Positions 25,383-36,673 of a stretch of 64,000 nt of DNA are shown piece after piece. The stretch is from Martinezella rhizogenes (lineage in GTDB: Bacteria > Pseudomonadota > Alphaproteobacteria > Rhizobiales > Rhizobiaceae). Numbering within the stretch: position 1 is the first letter of the stretch; every line of letters begins with the position of its first letter. Made by a program: the position numbers and the translations under genes. The notes beneath the pieces are model-generated. The model made no database searches, was not told the DNA's origin, and was given only the letters and a program-made list of their open reading frames with translations. The DNA lies in assembly GCF_000799715.1 (NCBI RefSeq), contig NZ_JUHG01000011.1, forward strand, positions 62,001-126,000, written 5' to 3'.

Positions 25383-26636
25383 ATGGCATTTCGTATTGCG
25401 TTGAAGAGCGCGTTCGCACTCGTTATCACGTCGTCGTTTGCAAGCGTCGCGTTTGCGGGTGGGCTCGATCGCGGTGGTTACGATATCGATCTACTCTTCG
25501 ACAAGGGTCGTTACGCTTTCGAGTCCGGTGTGACTTATGTCATGCCCGGTCGCAAGTTCAAGAATGCCAAGGATACCAATCCGGCTGACGGCAATCTCAA
25601 CGGGCGCAGTAGTTCCACGGATGTCACCGAGAACTATGCCATCCCGTATATCGGCTTCAAGATCGGCATCACCGATGACATCGATTGCTTGGCTGACTAT
25701 TCCGAACCGTTTGGCGGTCATAGCAATCCGGGCCTGAACTGGGCCGGCGCCAACAATGAAATCGAGACGAAGCTGCGCACGCATAATTATGCGGCGACGT
25801 GCTCCTATAAGTTCGATGCCGGTCCGGGTCAATTGCGCCTGATCGGCGGCGGCTTCTATCAAGAGGTCAGCGGTTACAAATCGCGTCTCGTCTCGGCCAT
25901 TCCGGCCCCGCTTTCCGCCGTCTATGACGGTGTTGGCTCGCTCGACATCGACGGTCATGGCTGGGGCTGGCGCGCTGGTCTTGCCTATGAAATCGAGGAA
26001 TATGCTTTCCGCACCAGCCTAGTCTATAACAGCCGCGTCAAGTACGACAACCTCAAGGGCACGGTCGATCTGACGGAGTTGCCGCCGATCCGTGCATTCT
26101 TCGGCAAGACCACGTCCGTCTTTGGCTCGGCCGATGCCCCGGACTCGCTGGAATGGAAGATCCAGACCGGTATTGCTCCGGACTGGCTGGCCTTCGGCTC
26201 GGTCAAGTGGACCAACTGGAGCGTTCTGCAGAGCATCGCGCTTTGCCCGACCTCCACGCGCGGCATGTCCTGCCGCCCCGGCGGCGCCACCCAGCTCACT
26301 TCGCTTGATCTGCTCTATCAAGACGGCTGGACGATCTCCGGCGGTGTCGGTCACAAGTTCAATGACAAGTGGAGCGGCGCTCTTAGCCTGACCTGGGATC
26401 GCGGCACCAGCCATGGCTATGGCATGAGCTCCGATACATGGACGCTTGGCGCCGGCGTCAATTACAAGGCGACGGAGCATGTCGAGTTCACCTTCGGCGG
26501 CGCGCTTGGCTTGCTGACCAGTGGCAAGTCCGGCCAGATGACCTCCAATGGCATCGTCTACGGCGGTGACGCTACCTACAGCTACGGCAATGACCTGGTC
26601 GCTGCGCTGTCGACCTCGATGAAGGTGAGGTTTTGA
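25383..26636 (+). CDS. FadL/OmpP1-type outer-membrane protein
   Basis: A 417-residue exported beta-barrel protein. The signal peptide is MAFRIALKSAFALVITSSFASVAFA, with cleavage before GGLDRGGYDIDLLFDKGRYAFESGVTYVMPGRKF. The N-terminal region and repeated Gly/aromatic strands (GWRAGLAYEIEEYAFRTSLVYNS, LEWKIQTGIAPDWLAFGSVKWTNW, WTLGAGVNYKATEHVEFTFGGAL) match the FadL/OmpP1 group, and it ends in Phe. These proteins pass hydrophobic substrates such as fatty acids or aromatics. ATG 25383 has GGGGGAG five bases upstream. The actual substrate is unknown. Confidence 0.78.
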   Translation: MAFRIALKSAFALVITSSFASVAFAGGLDRGGYDIDLLFDKGRYAFESGVTYVMPGRKFKNAKDTNPADGNLNGRSSSTDVTENYAIPYIGFKIGITDDIDCLADYSEPFGGHSNPGLNWAGANNEIETKLRTHNYAATCSYKFDAGPGQLRLIGGGFYQEVSGYKSRLVSAIPAPLSAVYDGVGSLDIDGHGWGWRAGLAYEIEEYAFRTSLVYNSRVKYDNLKGTVDLTELPPIRAFFGKTTSVFGSADAPDSLEWKIQTGIAPDWLAFGSVKWTNWSVLQSIALCPTSTRGMSCRPGGATQLTSLDLLYQDGWTISGGVGHKFNDKWSGALSLTWDRGTSHGYGMSSDTWTLGAGVNYKATEHVEFTFGGALGLLTSGKSGQMTSNGIVYGGDATYSYGNDLVAALSTSMKVRF

Positions 26637-26698
26637 GCCTAACCTATTGAATTGAAGTAATTTCCGAGAATTTTCGTTGTTACTTCCAGCGATTCCCG

Positions 26699-26731
26699 CG
26701 CCGCGAGCCCTATTCGGTCTCGCGGCGTTTC
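26699..26731 (+). terminator. terminator of the FadL-like gene
   Basis: A perfect 9-bp stem CGCCGCGAG (26699-26707) / CTCGCGGCG (26719-26727), followed by TTTCTGT. Confidence 0.8.
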
Positions 26732-27342
26732 TGTATCAAGTTCGGGGGCGAAATCATTTGCAGATGCGGCATGCAAAATAGTCCTGCATAGCGGCTTTAT
26801 GGTTAACGAAATCGCAAGATCGGCAATCTCTTTGTGACGAATCGGCAACACTTTATTTCAACCGGTTACAGGTGCGTGTCCGCCGCCCAATTTGTCCATT
26901 TCCCGCCACAAATGAGGAGCAGCGATTATACGGGCACAGGGACGAGCCTTGTAGAGAGTGCGTAAACGGTTGATGGGTCAGTTTCCACTTTGGCAGAAAG
27001 AGCAATCCAGCATCGGAACGGTGACGTTTCCGATGCTGTCGGAAAGGCTTTGTTTCTCGTGGGAATCCGAAAATCGTTCTATCTCAAGTCTATCCTGTGG
27101 GGCAGTGGAGTGGGGTGCTGTTTGGGCAGCAACGTGCGATCACGGCGGCAAGAATGCTCGTTTGGACATAATTTCGAACTATGCTCGGAAATGTGGCAAA
27201 CGGCATTTTGCTGGTGCCATGCGAACCTCCCTGACGGGAAGCTTCGCTTGTTCGTGCGCTGGTAGGGAATACATTCGCAGGCCTTGCGGCGCAGATGGGG
27301 TTGCCGTGACGAATGTGGATGGAGCGAGAGAAATCGACTGTT
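26732..27342. other. long region upstream of exoR
   Basis: About 610 bp with no convincing gene. Short plus-strand frames (26958-27350, 26990-27265) have no protein-like features. The exoR promoter, and perhaps a long leader, must lie here. I see no recognisable riboswitch or RNA gene. Confidence 0.4.
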
Positions 27343-28146
27343 ATGTTTAAGTTCGAGTTCATATCAGCGAGAGTGATGTTACTCAGCCTGTCGCTTGCAA
27401 CCCTCGTGGTACTGACAGGTCAATGTCGAGCATTCGATATCAATGCCGGCGTCACCAAGGAATCTGGTCCTTTCGATCTCTTCAAATTCGGCTTCCGGGC
27501 CTACAAGAATGGCCAGAAGGAAGAGGCTGTCGAGGCCTATCGCTATGCGGCCGAGAAGGGCCATACCGGTTCGCGTTGGGCGCTGGCCAATATGTATGCC
27601 GATGGCGACGGCGTGACGCAGGATGATTTCGAAGCCTTCAAGATCTATAGCGAGATCGCCCAGCAGGGTGTGGAACCCGGCTCCGAAGACACTGGCTTCT
27701 TCATCAACGCGCTGCTTGCCCTTGCCAATTATTACAAGACCGGCATTCAGAACAGTCCGGTCAAGACCGACCTCAATCAGGCACGCCAACTCTATTTCCA
27801 GGTGGCCTCGACCTTCGGCGTTCCCGAGGCGCAATTCCAGCTCGCGCAGATGATGCTGACGGGCGAGGGCGGTGCACCCAACGTGCAGCAGGCTAAGAAG
27901 TGGCTGAACCAGGCCCGCAAAAGCGGTCATCCCGGCGCCATGGCCGTTTTCGGAAATATCCTGTTCCAGGAAGGCCAGACTGTACGGGGCCTCGCTTTCA
28001 TGACGGCGGCGCTAGACAAGTGCAAGCCGAAGGATTGCGGCTGGATGGAAGACCTGCAGGAGCAGGGATTTTCGGTCGCCAACGAGAACGACCGACGCGT
28101 TGCCGTCGCCATGTCGCATCAACTGGATGTCGCCGGCGCCGAGTGA
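27343..28146 (+). CDS. exoR: periplasmic exopolysaccharide/motility regulator ExoR
   Basis: A 267-residue protein closely resembling Sinorhizobium meliloti ExoR. ExoR binds the sensor kinase ExoS in the periplasm and so holds down exopolysaccharide synthesis while permitting motility. The signal peptide is MFKFEFISARVMLLSLSLATLVVL, with cleavage near CRA-FD. Sel1-like repeats follow: FKFGFRAYKNGQKEEAVEAYRYAAEKGHTGSRWALANMYADGDGV, then GVPEAQFQLAQMMLTGEGG and GHPGAMAVFGNILFQEGQ. Start ATG 27343 gives the family length; ATG 27313 and 27319 are in frame upstream. Proteolysis of ExoR is the known switch in S. meliloti; that it operates here is inferred. Confidence 0.93.
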   Translation: MFKFEFISARVMLLSLSLATLVVLTGQCRAFDINAGVTKESGPFDLFKFGFRAYKNGQKEEAVEAYRYAAEKGHTGSRWALANMYADGDGVTQDDFEAFKIYSEIAQQGVEPGSEDTGFFINALLALANYYKTGIQNSPVKTDLNQARQLYFQVASTFGVPEAQFQLAQMMLTGEGGAPNVQQAKKWLNQARKSGHPGAMAVFGNILFQEGQTVRGLAFMTAALDKCKPKDCGWMEDLQEQGFSVANENDRRVAVAMSHQLDVAGAE

Positions 28147-28173
28147 CGGGCTTTCAATGTGACTGATTTTCCC

Positions 28174-28200
28174 TGAGCGCGTGGTTCGCGCTCATTGTTT
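28174..28200. terminator. hairpin between convergent exoR and xthA
   Basis: TGAGCGCG (28174-28181) pairs with CGCGCTCA (28187-28194) across TGGTT, with TTGTTT following on the plus strand. It may serve both genes. Confidence 0.7.
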
Positions 28201-28201
28201 A

Positions 28202-28994
<793 letters not shown>

Positions 28995-29118
28995 ACGGGG
29001 CGGCTCCTCTGCTTCGCCTTCTTTTATCCGCAGCAATCGGCCTTGACCACGTCCAAATGAAAACCGGCCGGGAGCGGGAGCTTCCGGCCGGTGATCAATC
29101 TGTGGAAAAACGGGAGCG

Positions 29119-29451
29119 TCAGATCGAAAAACTTGTTCCGCATCCGCAGCTTGCGACCGCATTCGGATTCTTTATCTGAAAGGACTGGCCGAGCAGATTG
29201 TCGACGAAATCGATCTCGGAACCGGCCATATAGACCAGCGACAATTGATCGATCAGAACGGTGGCATTGCCTTTTTCGACAATGATATCATCGTCCTGCG
29301 GGCCATCAGCGAGGTCGAACTTATAGGAAAATCCGGAGCATCCGCCACCTTCGACCGCGACGCGAAGCGCACGCTTGCCGGCCTCGGCGCTGACGATCGC
29401 GGCGATTCGCTTTGCCGCTGCGTCCGATAGGGTTACACTCGTCTCAGTCAT
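29119..29451 (-). CDS. erpA: iron-sulfur cluster insertion protein ErpA (A-type carrier)
   Basis: A 110-residue A-type carrier that hands Fe-S clusters to apoproteins. The three conserved cysteines are in GGGCSGFSYKF and at the C-terminus in SCGCGTSFSI. Also present is QIKNPNAVASCGC, which is typical of the ErpA branch. ATG 29451 has AGGAGGAAAGC upstream. It is a single gene here with no isc/suf genes adjacent; IscA is the alternative name for this family. It is divergent from dgt. Confidence 0.9.
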   Translation of the reverse strand: MTETSVTLSDAAAKRIAAIVSAEAGKRALRVAVEGGGCSGFSYKFDLADGPQDDDIIVEKGNATVLIDQLSLVYMAGSEIDFVDNLLGQSFQIKNPNAVASCGCGTSFSI

Positions 29452-29658
29452 GCTTTCCTCCTGCCGGGGTCAAGATCCGGAGAGAACCAATGGGCCGTCC
29501 GACTTTCAAACGGCTGATATCAATAGCCTTTATCATGAAAGTGCGGCGGGTGACAGCTATGGTTTGATGGTTGAGCCATGCGCCATTTTGCTGTTTGTAT
29601 TCCATATAGGTATGAAGGCGACGAAGCGGCGTCAATGGGTTGATGCCGGAATGGATGG

Positions 29659-30879
29659 ATGATGACGATCGACAGGCATGCATTGGGTTTCGGTTATGGC
29701 GAAAAGGCGGTCTATGCGAGCGACCCCTCGACATCGCGCGGACGGCTTTACCAGGAGGGATCGAGCCCGACGCGCTCCGATTTCCAGCGTGACCGCGACC
29801 GCATCGTGCATACGACCGCTTTCCGGCGGTTGAAGCACAAGACGCAGGTCTTCATCGCGCAAGATGGCGATCATTACCGCACACGCCTGACGCATACGAT
29901 CGAAGTGGCGCAGGTCGCCCGGGCCCTGGCGCGCGCCTTGAAGCTCGACGAGGATCTGGCAGAAGGCGTCGCGCTCGTCCATGACTTCGGCCACACCCCC
30001 TTCGGCCATACCGGCGAGGACGCGCTGCACGAGATGCTGCTGCCCTATGGCGGCTTCGACCATAATGCACAGTCCTTGCGTATCGTCACGAAACTCGAGC
30101 GGCGCTATGCCGAATTCGATGGCTTGAACCTCACCTGGGAGACGCTGGAGGGGTTGGTCAAGCACAATGGCCCATTGTTGACACCCGATGGGAAAGACAC
30201 GCGCGGCCCGGTGCCGCAGCCGATCCTCGACTATTGCGAGATCCATGATCTGGAGATCGCCACCTATGCCAGTCTGGAGGCGCAGGTCGCCGCGATTGCC
30301 GACGATATCGCCTACAATACCCATGACATTGATGACGGCCTGCGCTCGGGCTATCTGACCTTCGACATGCTGGAGGAGATACCATTTCTCTCTGAGTTGA
30401 TGGCCGAGGTGAGGGCGCGCTATCCGAACCTCGAGGCAAGTCGCTTCACGCATGAGATCATGCGCCGGCAGATCACGCGCATGGTGGAGGACGTCATTTC
30501 CGTTGCCCAGCAGGCACTGAGCGAGGTCAGGCCAGGCAGCGTTGCCGATATTCGCGCCGCCGGCCGCGTCATCGCTACCTTCTCTCCCGAGATGGCCGAG
30601 ACGGACAAGCAGATCAAGAAGATGCTGTTCAAGCGCATCTATCGTCATCCGGACATCATGCGCATCCGCGCCGGCGCCGCGCAGATCGTCACCGATCTGT
30701 TCCGGGCCTATATGGACAATCCCAAGGAAATGCAGAGCCATTATTGGGTTGACCATATTGCCGGCCTTGCCGTCGCCGCCAAGGCGCGCCATGTGGGTGA
30801 TTATCTGGCTGGCATGACCGATACCTATGCTATCAGCGCTCACAGGCGTTTGTTTGACCAGACTCCCGATTTGCGGTAG
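29659..30879 (+). CDS. dgt: deoxyguanosinetriphosphate triphosphohydrolase-like protein
   Basis: A 406-residue HD-superfamily phosphohydrolase that would convert dGTP or other dNTPs to nucleoside and triphosphate. The N-terminal [27 protein letters not shown] is characteristic of the family. The metal ligands are H in [21 protein letters not shown] in [19 protein letters not shown], and a later Asp in [17 protein letters not shown]. The double ATG at 29659/29662 leaves the exact start open by one codon. It lies 51 bases before argS, probably co-transcribed. Confidence 0.92.
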   Translation: MMTIDRHALGFGYGEKAVYASDPSTSRGRLYQEGSSPTRSDFQRDRDRIVHTTAFRRLKHKTQVFIAQDGDHYRTRLTHTIEVAQVARALARALKLDEDLAEGVALVHDFGHTPFGHTGEDALHEMLLPYGGFDHNAQSLRIVTKLERRYAEFDGLNLTWETLEGLVKHNGPLLTPDGKDTRGPVPQPILDYCEIHDLEIATYASLEAQVAAIADDIAYNTHDIDDGLRSGYLTFDMLEEIPFLSELMAEVRARYPNLEASRFTHEIMRRQITRMVEDVISVAQQALSEVRPGSVADIRAAGRVIATFSPEMAETDKQIKKMLFKRIYRHPDIMRIRAGAAQIVTDLFRAYMDNPKEMQSHYWVDHIAGLAVAAKARHVGDYLAGMTDTYAISAHRRLFDQTPDLR

Positions 30880-30930
30880 GCAGCGGCGGCGTTGGGCCGA
30901 AGTGGTCCGCCAAAGCTATGCGTGGACACT

Positions 30931-32694
30931 ATGATGAACCTTTTCACCGACTTCGAAGCAAGAATTAAGAACGCTCTTGAGCAAATTGATATTGTGAAAG
31001 AAAAGCGATCCGAACTCGACTTCGGACGTATCGGCGTCGAGCCGCCGCGAGACGCCAGTCATGGCGATGTCGCGACCAATGCGGCCATGGTGCTGTCGAA
31101 GCCCCTGGGTATGAATCCGCGTGCTTTGGCTGAAATCATCATTGCCAAGCTGAAGGAGGATGCCGACGTTGCCGATGTCTCGGCGGCTGGTCCGGGCTTC
31201 ATCAATATTCGCCTGTCCGTTGGTTATTGGCAGCGCCTGCTGGCGACGATGATCTCCGAGGGCGAGAAATTCGGCCGCTCGACGGTTGGCGCCGGCCAGA
31301 AGGTCAATGTCGAATATGTCTCCGCCAATCCGACGGGGCCGATGCATGTCGGCCATTGCCGCGGCGCCGTTGTCGGCGACACACTGGCGAACCTGCTCGG
31401 CTTTGCAGGCTATGATGTTACCAAGGAATATTACATCAATGACGCCGGCTCGCAGATCGACGTACTGGCACGGTCTGTCTTCATCCGCTACCGCGAGGCG
31501 CTCGGCGAGCAGGTCGGCGATATTCCGGCGGGTCTCTATCCCGGCGACTATCTGGTTCCGGTTGGCGAGGCGCTCGCCAAGGAATTCGGCACCAAGCTTC
31601 GCGGCATGCCGGAAGAACAATGGCTGCCGATCATCAGAGAACGTGCCATTGATGCGATGATGGTGATGATCCGTGCCGATCTGGAGGCGCTGAACGTCCA
31701 TCACGACGTCTTCTTCTCGGAGCGGACCTTGCATGCCAATGGCGCTGCCCTGATCCGCACCGCCATCAACGACCTGACCTTCAAGGGCTATGTCTACAAG
31801 GGCGCGTTGCCGCCGCCGAAGGGACAGTTGCCGGAGGATTGGGAGGATCGCGAGCAGACCCTGTTTCGTTCGACGGAAGTGGGCGATGATATCGACCGGC
31901 CGTTGATCAAGTCGGACGGCTCCTACACCTACTTCGCCGCCGATGTCGCCTATTTCAAGAACAAGTTCGATCGTGGCTTCAACGAGATGATCTACATTCT
32001 CGGCGCCGATCACGGCGGCTACGTCAAGCGGTTGGAAGCCGTGGCGCGCGGCGTCTCGGAAGGCAAGGCGGAGCTGACGGTGCTGCTGTGCCAGCTGGTC
32101 AAGTTGTTCCGCAACGGCGAACCGGTGAAGATGTCGAAGCGTTCCGGCGATTTCGTCACGCTGCGCGAAGTGGTCGATGAGGTCGGCCGCGATTCCGTGC
32201 GGTTCATGATGCTCTATCGGAAGAGCTCCGAGCCGCTAGATTTCGATTTTGCCAAGGTGACGGAGCAGTCCAAGGACAATCCGGTCTTCTACGTGCAATA
32301 TGCGCATGCGCGCTGCATGTCGGTCTTCCGGCAGGCCAAGGAGGCCTTCCCGGATCTCGATATTGCCTCGCTCGATCTGGCGAAAGCGGTTGGTGGTATG
32401 ATCTCCGATCCGGCCGAATTGCAGCTCGTCGCGAAGATTGCGGAATTCCCGCGAATCATCGAAGCTGCGGCCCAGGCTCAGGAGCCTCATCGCATCGCCT
32501 TTTATCTTTACGATCTGGCAAGTTCGTTCCACGGACACTGGAACAAAGGTAAAGATTTACCTGAATTACGATTTGTTAACGATAAGAACCGAGAATTGAG
32601 CATTGCCAGACTTGGGCTGGTGCACGCTGTCGCGTCGGTTTTGAAGTCGGGTCTTGGTATAACCGGGACCGCCGCACCGGATGAAATGCGATAA
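30931..32694 (+). CDS. argS: arginyl-tRNA synthetase
   Basis: A 587-residue class I synthetase. The N-terminal Add1 domain ([18 protein letters not shown]) is followed by the HIGH motif in [20 protein letters not shown]. The KMSKS equivalent is in [31 protein letters not shown]. The DALR anticodon-binding domain ends the protein ([29 protein letters not shown]). The adjacent ATGs at 30931 and 30934 are the probable starts; a TTG at 30892 would add nonconserved residues. It is followed 62 bases later by the SPOR gene. Confidence 0.96.
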   Translation: MMNLFTDFEARIKNALEQIDIVKEKRSELDFGRIGVEPPRDASHGDVATNAAMVLSKPLGMNPRALAEIIIAKLKEDADVADVSAAGPGFINIRLSVGYWQRLLATMISEGEKFGRSTVGAGQKVNVEYVSANPTGPMHVGHCRGAVVGDTLANLLGFAGYDVTKEYYINDAGSQIDVLARSVFIRYREALGEQVGDIPAGLYPGDYLVPVGEALAKEFGTKLRGMPEEQWLPIIRERAIDAMMVMIRADLEALNVHHDVFFSERTLHANGAALIRTAINDLTFKGYVYKGALPPPKGQLPEDWEDREQTLFRSTEVGDDIDRPLIKSDGSYTYFAADVAYFKNKFDRGFNEMIYILGADHGGYVKRLEAVARGVSEGKAELTVLLCQLVKLFRNGEPVKMSKRSGDFVTLREVVDEVGRDSVRFMMLYRKSSEPLDFDFAKVTEQSKDNPVFYVQYAHARCMSVFRQAKEAFPDLDIASLDLAKAVGGMISDPAELQLVAKIAEFPRIIEAAAQAQEPHRIAFYLYDLASSFHGHWNKGKDLPELRFVNDKNRELSIARLGLVHAVASVLKSGLGITGTAAPDEMR

Positions 32695-32756
32695 ACGTCA
32701 CCGTTTGCCCACATTGCACTGGCATTTAACTGTAGCGTTTGCGAGTGGATTGGGTG

Positions 32757-35495
32757 ATGGCAGAAAAACAGTTGGCGTATCGCGCAAGCGGAAACGACGG
32801 GTTCTTTGCGGATGATGATCCGCTTGCCGAACTCGCCCGCATCGTCGGTTTCGAGCCGCGGCCTGCCGCTCAGGCGGCACCTGCGGCTCAACGGCAAGAG
32901 CCGGCCTTCGATCTCGAAGACGAACTCTTGCGGGAATTCGAGCGCTATGATGCGCCTCGTTTAAGTCCAGCGAATGACATTCCTGTTTCGCCGGAAGATC
33001 AGCCCTTTGCTGGTGAAGCCGAGCTCTCTCGTCCGGCCGAGCCGGCAATCGCCGAGCCTCAGCCTGTCGAATTGCAGCGGCCTGCGCCGGCGATCAAGCC
33101 GACTGTCGGTGCGCGTGATCTGATCGACGAACTGGAAATGTCGATCGCGCCGGCATTGCAGGCCGCGCCGGCTCCTCAACCAGCCCCGGCAACCCAGGCC
33201 CCTCAGTCCGTCGCTCCGCAGGTCGTCAAGCCGACGCCGCAGCACGCTGCGGCCACCGTGCGGTTGCCGCTTGCCAATTTCACCGTGGCGCCTCCGACCA
33301 CACAGGCAGCGCCGGTTGTTCAGGCTCCTGTAGTCGCTCCGATCGCTCAAGCGCAACCCGTCTTGGATGCGCTCGATTTTGAATTGCCGACGATGGGGGA
33401 TGCTCGGAGCGTCGAGCCCGTCGCGGTTCAGCCGGCCGTCAAAGCGTCGGAACTGGTCAAGCCGGCAAGCTTTGATGCGGCGGCTCTTTCCGCCGAGATC
33501 GACGATCTGCTGGCCGATGTCGACCGCTATCCCGTCCCCGCCAGAGGCAGCGAGCCTGCGGCAAAGGTCGAACCGGATTTCGATATTTTCGCCTCGCAGT
33601 CCGAAAAGCCGGCCGTCGAAGCTTTCGTCGCTCCGCAGCGCGAGGAGCCGAAGCCGATCTCGCTAGAAGCTGAAGACCCCTTCGCCGGTGATGACTTCGA
33701 ATTCGATCTCGCTGATATCGAAATGGAGCTTGCCGAACTCGATTTTGCTGAAGCGAAGATGTCTGCTCCGGTCACGCCGACGCCCGTACCGGCCGTCGCG
33801 CCGCAGCCTGCACCGATCGTCTCCAGGGCGACGCCCGTGGTGCCGGCTCCAGTCGCTCCAGCGGCGGCCGTTGCCGCGCCACTCGTCGTGGAGGCCTCAC
33901 GGCCAGACCCGGTCCAGCCACCCGTCGTTGCTGCGCCGACGCTCGACGTCGATCAGGCGCTGCCTTTCGATCCATCGGAAATCTCGGATACGGAAGATCG
34001 TGTCGAGACCTTCGAGGGCTCGCATGTTCCGAACCTGCCGCCTGTCGAGCCGGAAGCGCCGATTGCGGTTCCCTCGGAATATGATTTCGATATCGATGCC
34101 GAGATGGCGCGCCTGTTCGGTACGCCCGCCAAGGAAGCTGCTCCCGAGCCGAACAAGCCGGCAGCCACGGCCGCTCTCGGCGGCGCAATGGCCGCCGCAT
34201 CCTGGTCCAAGAATGCCGCGGCAAAGCCTGTTGCAGCTGCCGCCAAGCAGCCTGTCGAAGAGTTCGACGAGTTCGAGCGGGCTCTGGAAGAGGATTTCCG
34301 TCGCACCTATCGCGAGGCATCCACTCCGGTCGAGAATGTCGCCCGCATGACGCTGAACCCGGCCGTGCAGGCCATCCGGCGTCCGGCCCGTTCGTTCCGT
34401 GGCATGGCGACCGCAGCCGCCCTCATTGCGGTTTTCGGCCTCGGCGCCTATGGCGTCTACGGCTGGGTTCGTCACGGTTCGCCGATTTCGAGCTTCTCCG
34501 GCGAACCGCGGGTGATCACGGCCGATGCTGATCCGGTGAAGGTTGCTCCGGTAAATCCGGGCGGCACGGTTGTGCCGAATCAGGACAAGGCCGTTTACGA
34601 CCGCGTCGCCGGCGACGGTGCTACCGCGCCGAAGCAGAAGCAACTGGTGTCCTCCAACGAGCAGCCGGTCGATGTCGTCCAGAAGACGTTGATCCCGGAA
34701 TCGATTTCGCCCGATGATGGCAGTGTCGATCAGGTCACGCCGACCCCGGTTGGCGAAACCCAGGATCCGCGGCTGCTGCCGAGCCAGGACGGTGACAATG
34801 CCGATGTGGCCGCCAATGATGACGGACAGGTTCCGTCGGTCTCGCCGCGCAAGGTGCGCACGATGATCGTCAAGCCGGATGGTTCGCTGGTCGCTCGCGA
34901 AGAGCCGGCCGTCGACAAGACCACGACGGCGGCGGCTCCGGCTTTGGCGCCGAAGACCGCTGCGGCCAAGCCGGCCACCGACAGCCAGGTAGCCTCTGCC
35001 GGTCCGGCCAGCACGGATGCGCAGGCATCGCAGCCGTCCAGTGCCGATGATGATGCTGCTAGCGCCGAAAGCACCCCGATCCGGGTCGTCAAGACGGCTC
35101 CGGTTCCGAGCGCGCGGCCAGTGCAGAAGGCAGCGGCGACCACCGACAACGCTGCCGCTCATCCGGCACAGACCCAGCCGAAGCCGCAGCAGGTCGCCTC
35201 TGCGGCCCCGGCCGCAGCGCAGGCGGCTCCGGTCGCGTCGGCAAGCGCTGGCGGCGCCTATGGCGTGCAGATTGCTTCGTTGCCTTCCGAGGCGGAAGCG
35301 CAGCGGTCGCAGGCGAACCTGAAGAGCAAGTTTGCCAGCGTCATTGGCGGTCATCCGCTCGAAATCCGCAAGGCCGACATTGCCGGCAAGGGCACCTACT
35401 ATCGCGTCCGTGTCGTCGCCGGCTCCAAGGACGAAGCCGCCGACCTCTGCGTACGCTTCCGCGCCGCGGGCGGCACCTGCCTGATCTCGAAGTAA
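32757..35495 (+). CDS. SPOR domain cell-envelope protein
   Basis: A 912-residue protein. The first 540 or so residues are a Pro/Ala/Glu-rich, probably disordered cytoplasmic region with several acidic patches. One membrane helix (GMATAAALIAVFGLGAYGVYGWV) follows. A second low-complexity periplasmic linker leads to a C-terminal SPOR domain (GGAYGVQIASLPSEAEAQRSQANL to VRFRAAGGTCLISK). SPOR domains bind denuded peptidoglycan at septa. The position between argS and nagZ fits a cell-division or wall role in Rhizobiales. ATG 32757 begins MAEKQLAYR; the ribosome site is weak. Confidence 0.85.
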   Translation: MAEKQLAYRASGNDGFFADDDPLAELARIVGFEPRPAAQAAPAAQRQEPAFDLEDELLREFERYDAPRLSPANDIPVSPEDQPFAGEAELSRPAEPAIAEPQPVELQRPAPAIKPTVGARDLIDELEMSIAPALQAAPAPQPAPATQAPQSVAPQVVKPTPQHAAATVRLPLANFTVAPPTTQAAPVVQAPVVAPIAQAQPVLDALDFELPTMGDARSVEPVAVQPAVKASELVKPASFDAAALSAEIDDLLADVDRYPVPARGSEPAAKVEPDFDIFASQSEKPAVEAFVAPQREEPKPISLEAEDPFAGDDFEFDLADIEMELAELDFAEAKMSAPVTPTPVPAVAPQPAPIVSRATPVVPAPVAPAAAVAAPLVVEASRPDPVQPPVVAAPTLDVDQALPFDPSEISDTEDRVETFEGSHVPNLPPVEPEAPIAVPSEYDFDIDAEMARLFGTPAKEAAPEPNKPAATAALGGAMAAASWSKNAAAKPVAAAAKQPVEEFDEFERALEEDFRRTYREASTPVENVARMTLNPAVQAIRRPARSFRGMATAAALIAVFGLGAYGVYGWVRHGSPISSFSGEPRVITADADPVKVAPVNPGGTVVPNQDKAVYDRVAGDGATAPKQKQLVSSNEQPVDVVQKTLIPESISPDDGSVDQVTPTPVGETQDPRLLPSQDGDNADVAANDDGQVPSVSPRKVRTMIVKPDGSLVAREEPAVDKTTTAAAPALAPKTAAAKPATDSQVASAGPASTDAQASQPSSADDDAASAESTPIRVVKTAPVPSARPVQKAAATTDNAAAHPAQTQPKPQQVASAAPAAAQAAPVASASAGGAYGVQIASLPSEAEAQRSQANLKSKFASVIGGHPLEIRKADIAGKGTYYRVRVVAGSKDEAADLCVRFRAAGGTCLISK

Positions 35496-35522
35496 GAGAG
35501 ATCAGCACCAGTCATCATTTGA

Positions 35523-35555
35523 AAAACGGCGGGCGCGAGCCCGCCGTTTTCCTTT
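35523..35555 (+). terminator. terminator of the SPOR gene
   Basis: A perfect 11-bp stem AAAACGGCGGG (35523-35533) / CCCGCCGTTTT (35540-35550), followed by CCTTT. Confidence 0.88.
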
Positions 35556-35627
35556 GAACCAGCTTCTTTTTATGTATCTCGCCTTGACGTCCTTCGCATT
35601 TCGCGAAGCGGCGGTTATGATTCGGGA

Positions 35628-36641
35628 ATGACCGAATCAAAATCCATGATCCTCGGCTGTAGCGGCCATTCCATCACTCCCGAAGAGCGTTCCTTCTATC
35701 AGGCGGAACAGCCATGGGGCTTCATCCTTTTCGGACGCAACATTTCCGAGCCGGCGCAGATCGCCGATCTCGTCGCCTCCCTGCGTGATAGCGTCGGTCG
35801 CGATGCGCCAGTCTTTATCGATCAGGAAGGGGGCAGGGTGCAGCGTATCCGTCCGCCCATCCTGCCGCATTATCCCTCCGGCCAGGCGCTGGGCGATATT
35901 TATCGCCAGAACCGCGAGCAGGGCCTGCGCGCCGCCTGGCTGATGTCGCGGCTCCATGCGTTCGACCTTCTGAAATTCGGCATCAATGCCGATTGCCTGC
36001 CGGTACTCGACGTGCCTGTCGAAGGGTCGAGCAATGTCATCGGCAATCGCGCCTATGGCGGCGATCCCGTGACGGTGACCGAGATGGGACGTGCGGCGGC
36101 CGAGGGCCTGAAGGCCGGCGGCGTCCTGCCGGTGATGAAGCATATGCCGGGCCATGGCCGCGGCTTTGCCGATTCGCATCACGAATTGCCGGTCGTCACG
36201 GTGTCCCGCGCCGAGCTGGAAGCACATGATTTTCCGCCTTTCATCGCGCTCAAGGACGAGCTGATGGCCATGACCTGCCATGTCGTCTTTGCCGACATCG
36301 ATCCCGCCAATCCGGCGACCACCTCGCGCAAGGTCATCGAGGAGATCATCCGTGGCCACATCGGCTTCAAGGGCCTGCTGCTCTCCGATGATAGCTCGAT
36401 GAATGCGCTGGCCGGCACAATTGGCGAGCGGGCGGCGAATATTGTTGCCGGCGGATGCGATATCGTGCTGCATTGCAACGGTCTCATGGACGAGATGCGG
36501 CAAGTGGTGCGCAACGTGCCGGTCCTGGCCGACGGCGCGCTTGAGCGGGCCAAAGCGGTGGAAGCAGCTTTCGGTTATAATGACGGCGCGGAAGAAGCCT
36601 CGATTCGCGCGGAATTCGATGCGATGTTTGCAGTGGCTTAA
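35628..36641 (+). CDS. nagZ: beta-N-acetylhexosaminidase (peptidoglycan recycling)
   Basis: A 337-residue GH3 glycosidase that removes N-acetylglucosamine from GlcNAc-anhydroMurNAc peptides in the cytoplasm. Signatures: WGFILFGRNI, FIDQEGGRVQRIRPP (substrate loop), VMKHMPGHGRGFADSHHELP (the NagZ KH-PGHG loop carrying the acid/base His), and LLSDDSSMNAL, with the nucleophile Asp in the normally SDD(L)SM motif. There is no signal peptide, which fits a cytosolic enzyme. It begins the run nagZ-scpA-scpB. Confidence 0.93.
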   Translation: MTESKSMILGCSGHSITPEERSFYQAEQPWGFILFGRNISEPAQIADLVASLRDSVGRDAPVFIDQEGGRVQRIRPPILPHYPSGQALGDIYRQNREQGLRAAWLMSRLHAFDLLKFGINADCLPVLDVPVEGSSNVIGNRAYGGDPVTVTEMGRAAAEGLKAGGVLPVMKHMPGHGRGFADSHHELPVVTVSRAELEAHDFPPFIALKDELMAMTCHVVFADIDPANPATTSRKVIEEIIRGHIGFKGLLLSDDSSMNALAGTIGERAANIVAGGCDIVLHCNGLMDEMRQVVRNVPVLADGALERAKAVEAAFGYNDGAEEASIRAEFDAMFAVA

Positions 36642-36673
36642 GACCGAACTTCGGGGATCTGACGGGTGAACAA

